A stretch of DNA of 5,308 bases from Bacteroidota bacterium (GTDB taxonomy: Bacteria > Bacteroidota > Bacteroidia > Flavobacteriales > Flavobacteriaceae). A program made the position numbers and the translations under genes. Shown one piece after another: positions 1 to 5,308 of the stretch (the stretch's first letter is position 1; each line of letters opens with the position of its first letter). A model generated the notes under the pieces. It saw only the letters and a list, made by a program, of their open reading frames with translations. It was not told where the DNA came from and did no database searches. The stretch spans positions 1-5,308 of the forward strand of contig JAHZIZ010000296.1 in NCBI GenBank assembly GCA_022601215.1, given 5' to 3'.

Positions 1-256
1 AAAAACTCTCGTTACATGCTGCTTGGATTGGACTTAGGTCGAATTTATCCGCAAGAAAGACAAAAGAGTATTCCTCGCATATTTACCTATTCAAAAAGGC
101 AGATAAGTAGCTCAGAGCTTGTTTGATGGTGTTTCTTAGGTCGGCAGGGCCTTGTGTGTGATTGGGATCTAATAGGGCCTTAAAACGCACCTTACACTTC
201 TTTTTCTATAGAAAAGAACTATTATGTGATTGTTTTTGTATAAGTAAACCTTATTG
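1..256. other. Region 3' of holB, no assignable gene
   Basis: No gene is recognised here. On the plus strand the frame starting at base 1 is open to a TGA at 124-126, then open again to a TAA at 181-183. It could be the last 41 residues of a gene entering from the left and converging on holB, but the peptide resembles no family I know. On the minus strand the frame from 205 down to base 1 has a single stop (TAA, 83-85). Its upstream part could start at a GTG at 188-190 and give a 35-residue peptide containing FKALLDPNHTQGPADLRN. That looks protein-like but is unidentified. The segment also holds two short direct repeats, CTTAGGTCG at 33-41 and 135-143 and AGGGCCTT at 146-153 and 174-181, and an AT palindrome at 202-215. 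It may be a decayed gene, an intergenic repeat or plain spacer. Confidence 0.4.
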
Positions 257-1405
257 CTATTCTTTTTTATGAATGAGCCGCGTGAGCTGTATGGATAAAT
301 CGGTAAAAATTATTTTGGCATTCCCATTTCTTTCAATGTGATATGATGCATCTTCTAGTGCGGCCATAATATCATAAATGTTGTTTTGATGAACAAATGG
401 AGCAAATTTGTCTATGGAAAATTTTGGATCATTCGTTTCAAAATAAACTAGGTCGTCAGTATTGTAATTTTTAAGTAGGGCCTGTCGAAATAACTCCATA
501 CAATAGCGGAAAAAATTCTTTTGCGTTTCGCGACCTTTTCCAGCCATCATATCACTCCAATTTAATAATTCTTGAATGGCTTTTTTGTTTCCTTTTGCCT
601 TAAAGGCTGTTCTTACCCAAAGAACAAACCATTCTTCAAACACACGATCTTCATTGTCTTGAGAAATAATGTGTATGGCTTTGTTATAATCACCGTGAGC
701 TCGCCGTGAGGCGTTGTGCGCTTCGTTTTCTGAAACGCTCATTCTAGTAATCAAAGTGTTTGCAATGTCTCGTTCTGATAAAAGCGGTATATGCAATAAT
801 TGGCAACGAGATCGAATCGTAGAAATAAGTTGTTCTTCTTGCTCAGTAAGTAGCAACAGAACTGTATTCTTTGGGGGTTCTTCAACCAATTTTAAAATCT
901 TATTGGCACACTCATTATTCATTTTTTCCGCCATCCAAATGATCATAATTTTGTAACCGCCTTCATAGGATTTAAGTGAGAGTTTTTTCGATATTTCTTC
1001 CGCTTCTTTTACACTTATATTGCCTTGTTTGTTCTCAATACCTAAGACCTTGAACCAATCAAATAATGATCCATAGGGCTGATCAGTAAGGAATTGACGC
1101 CATTCTTCAGAAAAAGAACTTGAAACGGCATTGCTTTTAACAGAAGCATTCGTTGTAACGGGATATACAAAATGGAGGTCTGGATGACTAAATTTGTTGA
1201 CATTATTAGCACAACGAATGTAGGATGCTGTCCCCTTTTCGTATTGACTGCACAGTAGGCCTTTGGCATAGGCAATTGCTAGCGGTAAAAGACCACTACC
1301 AGAACTACCTGAAAATAACTGAGCATGCGCAATTCTTCCATGTTCTATCGTAGTTTTTAGATGCGATTTGATATGCGTTTGACCAATAATGTCTTCAAAA
1401 TCCAT
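257..1405 (-). CDS. holB: DNA polymerase III subunit delta' (clamp loader)
   Basis: This is the delta' subunit of the DNA polymerase III clamp loader, an AAA+ protein that helps open and load the sliding clamp at primed DNA in the cytoplasm. From the chosen start the protein has 382 residues. The N-terminus MDFEDIIGQ is the usual delta'/DnaX opening, followed by AHAQLF and a degenerate P-loop, GSSGSGLL (about 33-40), in which the ATP-binding Lys is replaced. This fits delta', which does not hydrolyse ATP. HPDLHF (74-79), the NKILKLVEEPP segment (about 168-178) and the SRC motif (199-201), which supplies the arginine finger, are all present. The four-Cys zinc module is reduced to two Cys (52 and 65). 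The C-terminal part is poorly conserved, as is usual. An in-frame ATG at 1439-1441 would add 12 residues (MSDTTKKCVVLR). I prefer 1405 because the family starts at MDF. The gene is divergent from pgk. Confidence 0.93.
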   Translation of the reverse strand: MDFEDIIGQTHIKSHLKTTIEHGRIAHAQLFSGSSGSGLLPLAIAYAKGLLCSQYEKGTASYIRCANNVNKFSHPDLHFVYPVTTNASVKSNAVSSSFSEEWRQFLTDQPYGSLFDWFKVLGIENKQGNISVKEAEEISKKLSLKSYEGGYKIMIIWMAEKMNNECANKILKLVEEPPKNTVLLLLTEQEEQLISTIRSRCQLLHIPLLSERDIANTLITRMSVSENEAHNASRRAHGDYNKAIHIISQDNEDRVFEEWFVLWVRTAFKAKGNKKAIQELLNWSDMMAGKGRETQKNFFRYCMELFRQALLKNYNTDDLVYFETNDPKFSIDKFAPFVHQNNIYDIMAALEDASYHIERNGNAKIIFTDLSIQLTRLIHKKE

Positions 1406-1408
1406 ACG

Positions 1409-1416
1409 CAAAACTA
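1409..1416 (-). promoter_or_regulatory. Candidate -7 box for holB
   Basis: On the minus strand TAGTTTTG matches the Bacteroidota -7 consensus TAnnTTTG exactly and ends 3 bases before the chosen ATG of holB. A transcript from it would begin at or next to the ATG and be almost leaderless. No good TTG lies at the expected -33 position; the nearest is CTG with an 18-base spacer. The match may therefore be accidental. If it is the real promoter, it rules out the upstream ATG at 1441. Confidence 0.3.
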
Positions 1417-1454
1417 CACATTTTTTCGTCGTGTCAGACATGTGTTAATACCCC

Positions 1455-1484
1455 TTTACCAAGTGAGAAAATCAACTATCTTTG
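1455..1484 (+). promoter_or_regulatory. pgk promoter, Bacteroidota type
   Basis: TATCTTTG at 1477-1484 is an exact match to the -7 box TAnnTTTG used by the Bacteroidota primary sigma factor. Nineteen bases upstream, TTT at 1455-1457 fits the loosely conserved -33 TTG element at the right spacing. Transcription is expected to start a few bases after 1484, giving an AT-rich leader of roughly 15 bases before the ATG at 1504. No Shine-Dalgarno sequence is present in that leader, as is common in this phylum. It probably also serves the downstream genes. Confidence 0.7.
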
Positions 1485-1503
1485 CAACCTAAAATATGCC
1501 TTT

Positions 1504-2691
1504 ATGAAAACCATAGCTGACTTTAATTTTCAAAATAAAAAAGCCCTTATACGTGTTGACTTTAATGTTCCTTTAAATGAGGAACAACAAGTAACAGATG
1601 CTACTCGCATTGAGGCTGCAAAGCCTACCATTATTAAGGTATTAGAAGATGGTGGAAGTTGCATTTTAATGTCTCACTTAGGCAGACCAAAAGGAAGAGA
1701 TTCTCAGTTTTCGCTGTCACATATTTGTGAGGCCGTTTCTGAAATTATAGGAGTTCAAGTTACTTTTGTATCTGAATGTGTAGGGGAAAAGGCTAGAGAG
1801 GCGGTAGCACAATTGCAAACTGGAGAAATACTCCTTTTAGAGAACCTTCGTTACCATCCTGAAGAAAAATCTGGAGACAAATCTTTTGCAAAGGAACTCG
1901 CCTCTTTAGGCGATATTTATATAAATGATGCCTTTGGAACAGCACATAGAGCACATGCTTCTACTGCAGTGATTGCTCAGTTTTTTCCTGAAAGTAAATG
2001 TTTCGGAAGTTTACTGGCTTCAGAAATTGTAAACGTAAATAAAGTGATGAGCCATGGTGAAAAACCAGTAACTGCAATTATTGGAGGCGCAAAAGTCTCT
2101 TCAAAAATCACCATCATTGAGAATATTCTTGATAAGGTGGATCACCTTATCATTGGAGGAGGAATGGCATTTACGTTTGTGAAAGCGCAAGGGGGTAGCA
2201 TTGGGAATTCTCTTGTAGAGGATGACAAACAAGAATTGGCTCTAGCCATTTTGGAACAAGCAAAGGCGAAGAATGTAGAGGTCCACTTACCATTAGATTG
2301 CCTTATAGCAGAAGCTTTTTCTAACGATGCTGCTACTAAGGTATGTCCTATTAATAGTATTCCAGATGGATGGATGGGCTTAGATGGTGGCACACAAACA
2401 CGGGAGTTATTTGCTGAAGTGATTCTGAAATCCAAAACAATATTGTTTAATGGACCTATTGGTGTTTTTGAAATGCCCACATTTGCTCAAGGTACTATGG
2501 ACGTCTGTACCGCACTGGCTCAAGCGACAGCAGCAGGAGCTTTTACCTTAGTTGGAGGAGGAGATTCGGTGGCAGCAGTAAAACAGTTTAATTTTGGTGA
2601 GAAGGTTAGTTATGTATCTACAGGTGGAGGTGCAATGTTAGAAATGCTCGAAGGTAAAACCCTTCCTGGGATCGCAGCGATAATGGAGTAA
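1504..2691 (+). CDS. pgk: Phosphoglycerate kinase
   Basis: This cytosolic glycolytic enzyme transfers phosphate from 1,3-bisphosphoglycerate to ADP, giving 3-phosphoglycerate and ATP. It also runs in reverse during gluconeogenesis. At 395 residues it is full length for a bacterial enzyme. The N-terminal substrate domain shows RVDFNVP (17-23), Arg35 in DATRIEAAKPTI, SHLGRPKG (57-64), LRYH with Arg116, and NDAFGTAHRAHAST (141-154). The C-terminal nucleotide domain shows IGGAKVSSK (193-201), GGGMAFTF (218-225), GWMGLDGGT (289-297), NGPIGVFE (316-323, more often NGPMGVFE), GGGDS (351-355) and STGGGAMLEMLEG (372-384). All the main binding motifs are intact. The ATG at 1504 lies just behind a good promoter and opens a normal N-terminus. 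The gene is divergent from holB, and the transglycosylase gene begins 56 bp after its stop. Confidence 0.98.
   Translation: MKTIADFNFQNKKALIRVDFNVPLNEEQQVTDATRIEAAKPTIIKVLEDGGSCILMSHLGRPKGRDSQFSLSHICEAVSEIIGVQVTFVSECVGEKAREAVAQLQTGEILLLENLRYHPEEKSGDKSFAKELASLGDIYINDAFGTAHRAHASTAVIAQFFPESKCFGSLLASEIVNVNKVMSHGEKPVTAIIGGAKVSSKITIIENILDKVDHLIIGGGMAFTFVKAQGGSIGNSLVEDDKQELALAILEQAKAKNVEVHLPLDCLIAEAFSNDAATKVCPINSIPDGWMGLDGGTQTRELFAEVILKSKTILFNGPIGVFEMPTFAQGTMDVCTALAQATAAGAFTLVGGGDSVAAVKQFNFGEKVSYVSTGGGAMLEMLEGKTLPGIAAIME
2130..2152 (+). repeat. Perfect 10-bp hairpin inside pgk
   Basis: TGATAAGGTG (2130-2139) and CACCTTATCA (2143-2152) are exact reverse complements around the 3-base loop GAT. In the mRNA this would be a stable stem-loop within the codons for DKVDHLI. 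It is followed by a purine-rich GGAGGAGG (2155-2162) that encodes part of the conserved Gly-Gly-Gly motif. There is no T-tract, so it is not a terminator. The structure is read directly; any function is unknown, and chance is possible because the protein sequence here is conserved. Confidence 0.6.
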
Positions 2692-2696
2692 TTATT

Positions 2697-2725
2697 AAAC
2701 TTTTAAGATCGTAAAAGAATAGTTT
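2697..2725 (+). terminator. Weak AU hairpin after pgk
   Basis: CTTTTA (2700-2705) can pair with TAAAAG (2712-2717) around a 6-base loop, and the flanking AAACT (2697-2701) with AGTTT (2721-2725) offers a competing outer pairing. A run of five T follows at 2723-2727. The stem is almost entirely A-U, so it is at best a leaky terminator letting some pgk transcripts continue into the next gene. Confidence 0.2.
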
Positions 2726-2747
2726 TTATACATTTATCAAAATTTCA

Positions 2748-4352
2748 ATGCCCTTAAGGCGTTCTATCTCTATGAAATATCTTGCGTCACTTTGCTTACT
2801 GTTCTTTTTTTCTACTATTTCTGTTGCTCAAACTGAAGATACTACTGCGGTTGTCAATAAGAAAATAGACTCACTACCTACTCAGATTGTCCAGGTAGTG
2901 GATACCATTGTCATTCAAGAACGCGCAGGTGATTTTCCTCAAACGATCATTGCAACGCAAAATAAGGATAGCCTTACATTCAATTTAAAAGACAATTCCT
3001 TAGCGAGACAAGTGGATTCTTTATGGTTGCAACAACTTTATAATAACGATCTATTCGAAGACGTATACGGAGCTATTATTCAGCAGGACTATCTCCCTGT
3101 AGATTACGAAGAACTACCCACAGAGGTGCTAAAACAGCGTTTAGAAGAGTTAAATGCACGGACTCCTTTCAACGTAGAATATAATGCCTCCTTGGAGAGT
3201 GTCATAAAAAGTTATTTAAAAAACCGAAGAAGGACCATGGGTCGTCTTATGGCATTAAGTGATTACTATTTTCCAATGTTCGAGGAAGAAATGGCTCGTC
3301 AAGGCTTGCCATTAGAAATGAAATATTTAGCTATTGTGGAGTCCGCTTTAAAACCAAATGCAACCTCTCGAGTAGGCGCTCAAGGGTTGTGGCAATTTAT
3401 GTTTGGTACAGGAAAGATGTTTGGTCTAGATGTAAACAGCTATGTTGATGAACGGTCCGATCCTTTGATGGCAACAGAAGCGGCAGCAAAATACCTTCAT
3501 GCGCTACACGAAAGTTTAGGGGATTGGGATTTGGCATTAGCCGCATATAATAGTGGTCCTGGTAATGTCTCAAAAGCCATTAGAAGGTCAGGAGGTAAAA
3601 AGAATTATTGGAATATTAGACAACATCTACCACGGGAAACCGCAGGCTATGTGCCAGCATTTTTAGCAACCATGTATATTTTTGAATATGCTGAAGAGCA
3701 TGGTTTTAAAAGTAATGGGCCTAAATACCCATATATTGTGACCGATACCATAGGTGTAAAAAGGATGATCTCTTTAGAACAGGTATCTAAAGTTACGAAC
3801 CTCGATTTGGCCGAGTTGGAATTTTTGAATCCGAGCTATAAGTTAGGTATTATTCCTGTAGTGAAGGATGAAAATTATGTCCTTAGATTACCTATTGAAG
3901 CGGTTGGAAAATTTGTTGAAAATGAAGCTGCAATCTATGCGTTTGCCGAAAAAGAATTTAACAGTAGAGAAAAACCCTTACCTGAATTTTTTGAAGCCAA
4001 TGACCGTATTCGATACAGAGTGCGCAGTGGTGATTATCTAGGAAAAATTGCCGAACGTTATGGTGTTTCTGTAAGTAAAATTAAGAAATGGAATGGACTC
4101 AGGGGTAATAATCTAAAGATTGGCCAACGACTTACCATCTATCCAAGAAAGGTTCCTACTGGTAAGAGTTCTTCCAAGAAAAGTGTAAGAACAAGCACTG
4201 CAGGAAGGACCTATAAAGTCCTGTCTGGCGATTCTCTTTGGAGCATTTCTCAAAAATTTCCGGGAGTTACCGTAGAACAATTGAAAAAGTGGAACGATAT
4301 TAGCGGTAATAAATTAAAACCAGGGATGACCCTAAAAGTTCAAAAAGGGTAA
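2748..4352 (+). CDS. mltD: MltD-like lytic transglycosylase with two LysM domains
   Basis: This secreted enzyme should cleave the MurNAc-GlcNAc glycan bond of peptidoglycan, leaving 1,6-anhydroMurNAc ends. The protein has 534 residues. A signal peptide (hydrophobic core about 11-27, likely cut near SVA-Q at 27/28) is followed by a polar linker to about 150. The SLT domain spans about 165-310, with catalytic Glu198 in AIVESA, GAQGLWQFM (210-218), AYNSGPGNV (266-274) and YVPAFLATMYI (301-311). A degenerate LysM-like segment follows (about 338-382), then two clear LysM domains (423-465 and 489-533) that should hold the enzyme on glycan strands. The symbol rests on architecture only: E. coli MltD is a lipoprotein, while this protein has no lipobox. 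An internal ATG at 2772 (MKYLASLC) would give a more compact signal peptide and is a serious alternative start. No convincing promoter is seen in the gap after pgk. Confidence 0.92.
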   Translation: MPLRRSISMKYLASLCLLFFFSTISVAQTEDTTAVVNKKIDSLPTQIVQVVDTIVIQERAGDFPQTIIATQNKDSLTFNLKDNSLARQVDSLWLQQLYNNDLFEDVYGAIIQQDYLPVDYEELPTEVLKQRLEELNARTPFNVEYNASLESVIKSYLKNRRRTMGRLMALSDYYFPMFEEEMARQGLPLEMKYLAIVESALKPNATSRVGAQGLWQFMFGTGKMFGLDVNSYVDERSDPLMATEAAAKYLHALHESLGDWDLALAAYNSGPGNVSKAIRRSGGKKNYWNIRQHLPRETAGYVPAFLATMYIFEYAEEHGFKSNGPKYPYIVTDTIGVKRMISLEQVSKVTNLDLAELEFLNPSYKLGIIPVVKDENYVLRLPIEAVGKFVENEAAIYAFAEKEFNSREKPLPEFFEANDRIRYRVRSGDYLGKIAERYGVSVSKIKKWNGLRGNNLKIGQRLTIYPRKVPTGKSSSKKSVRTSTAGRTYKVLSGDSLWSISQKFPGVTVEQLKKWNDISGNKLKPGMTLKVQKG

Positions 4353-4371
4353 TCTTCGAAATCCTATTTTT

Positions 4372-5308
4372 ATGAAAAGAGTTTTATTCGTTTTAACGGC
4401 CCTTTGTTTTGTATGTATTTCCTGCGGAGATTCCGCTAATTCTGGGAAAAGGGACACCTCGTTTTTAGCAGAATCTGTAGGTAGAATTAATGGACTACAA
4501 GTGGTTATTGATAATGAGTTATGGAATGGAGCCGTTGGAGAAAAAGTAAGAGAACATTTTGCGGCTTTAACCGATGGACTACCGCAGCAGGAACCTATTT
4601 TTTCTATCAATCAAATAGCACCGTCATCCCATGAGGATTTTGCAAGAAACTATCGTACATTTCTTCATATCACCTTGTCTGAAAAAGACACCATTAAAAT
4701 GAAAACGAATTCGTTTGCGAGACCACAAATAGGTGCTTTTATTACGGCCACTTCCGAAGAAAAATTAATGGAAATTATCGATGAGAATAAAGACCGAATG
4801 ATAAGCGCTTTTAAAACATCTGAAATAAAAGAGAAGCAGAGACGAACAGGCATATCAACAAAAAAGATTGATTCCCTAAAAGAGCGTTTTGGGTTATCAC
4901 TTAAAATATCTTCCGCTTATAGAGTGGCCGCTGCTACCGATGATTTTTATTGGCTTAGAAAAGATTTAAAGAATGGAACAACAAATATTTTAATTTATGA
5001 GGTGCCATTAACAGCTATTGGTAAGGATTCTACTATTATTGGAGATATTATTAGCATTCGTGATAGTATTGGATCTAACTATTTACCAGTTGAGGATGAT
5101 GGAAAATTTATAACGGAAGAAGCCTATGCCCCCTATCTTTTTACGACAAAACTAGATGGAAAATTTACTTATGAAACAAAGGGAACATGGGAAGTTAAAG
5201 ACGAGTTTATGGCAGGGCCATTTTTAAACTACGCGGTTCGGGATGAGGCAAACAATCGTTATCTTATTATGGAAGGATTTACGTATGCACCATCTGTAGA
5301 GAAACGAG
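4372..5308 (+). CDS. DUF4837-family lipoprotein (3' end cut by window)
   Basis: This is a predicted envelope lipoprotein of unknown function. The frame runs open from the ATG at 4372 to the window end, 312 complete codons. The N-terminus is a short lipoprotein signal: MKR, a hydrophobic stretch, then CISC with the lipidated Cys at 18. The -3 position is Cys rather than the usual Leu, and the next residues (GDSAN) are only weakly acidic. I recognise DUF4837 features: the FARNYRTFLHITLS segment (about 90-103), a charged helical middle (about 128-180), DDFYWLRK (190-197), GTW (271-273), MAGPFLNY (280-287) and EGFTYAPSVEKR (301-312), which lies close to the usual C-terminus. Probably only a few dozen residues are missing. 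The gene starts 19 bp after the transglycosylase stop, so the two are probably co-transcribed. A role in peptidoglycan remodelling is inferred from position alone. The family call rests on memory of motifs. Confidence 0.85.
   Translation, partial: MKRVLFVLTALCFVCISCGDSANSGKRDTSFLAESVGRINGLQVVIDNELWNGAVGEKVREHFAALTDGLPQQEPIFSINQIAPSSHEDFARNYRTFLHITLSEKDTIKMKTNSFARPQIGAFITATSEEKLMEIIDENKDRMISAFKTSEIKEKQRRTGISTKKIDSLKERFGLSLKISSAYRVAAATDDFYWLRKDLKNGTTNILIYEVPLTAIGKDSTIIGDIISIRDSIGSNYLPVEDDGKFITEEAYAPYLFTTKLDGKFTYETKGTWEVKDEFMAGPFLNYAVRDEANNRYLIMEGFTYAPSVEKR

Noticed and set aside
108..118. TAGCTCAGAGC, resembling the D-arm of a tRNA
   Set aside because: No matching acceptor stem, anticodon arm or T-arm (GGTTCGA-type) sequence is found at the right distance.
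202..215. Palindrome TTTTCTATAGAAAA downstream of holB, considered as a terminator
   Set aside because: The stem is nearly all A-T, and no T-tract follows directly on either strand.
240..254. 5-bp inverted repeat ATAAG/CTTAT just after the holB stop
   Set aside because: The stem is too short and AT-rich, with no following T-tract in the direction of holB transcription.
714..1275. Open frames of about 80 codons at 714-956 (+) and 1042-1275 (-)
   Set aside because: Both lie wholly inside holB in other frames, and neither translation resembles a known protein.
2142..2480. 112-codon minus-strand open frame inside pgk
   Set aside because: It is antisense to a strongly conserved part of pgk, and its peptide has no recognisable features.
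2720..2736. TAGTTTTT (2720-2727) and TACATTTA (2729-2736) as -7 boxes for the transglycosylase gene
   Set aside because: Both miss the final G of TAnnTTTG, and no TTG lies at the -33 distance; read-through from pgk is the simpler explanation.
4332..4853. Minus-strand open frames at 4332-4610 and 4665-4853
   Set aside because: They are antisense to the DUF4837 lipoprotein gene, whose family motifs and signal peptide are clear on the plus strand.

Overview
The window looks like chromosomal housekeeping DNA from a member of the Bacteroidota, most likely Flavobacteriaceae. It is AT-rich. The pgk promoter has the Bacteroidota -7 box (TAnnTTTG) rather than a TATAAT box, Shine-Dalgarno sites are mostly absent, and the last gene is a DUF4837-type lipoprotein, a family I know from this phylum. 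The DNA polymerase III delta' protein is also of the flavobacterial type.

Layout: positions 1-256 hold no gene I can name, only short open frames on both strands that may be remnants or a repeat. On the minus strand, 257-1405 encodes the clamp-loader subunit delta' (holB). A short divergent intergenic region follows, carrying a good promoter for pgk and a weaker one for holB. On the plus strand come pgk (1504-2691, complete phosphoglycerate kinase), an MltD-like lytic transglycosylase with two C-terminal LysM domains (2748-4352), and a DUF4837-family lipoprotein (from 4372, cut by the window end about 312 codons in).

The three plus-strand genes are spaced 56 and 19 bp apart and may share the pgk promoter. 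The last two are probably co-expressed cell-envelope genes: a secreted enzyme that cleaves peptidoglycan glycan strands, and a lipoprotein of unknown function whose close placement suggests a role in the same process. holB (replication) and pgk (glycolysis) share only the intergenic region.

I found no mobile element, CRISPR array, tRNA or rRNA, and no clear undescribed system. The points most worth a second look are the unexplained 1-256 segment, a perfect 10-bp hairpin inside pgk, and the transglycosylase-DUF4837 pair.
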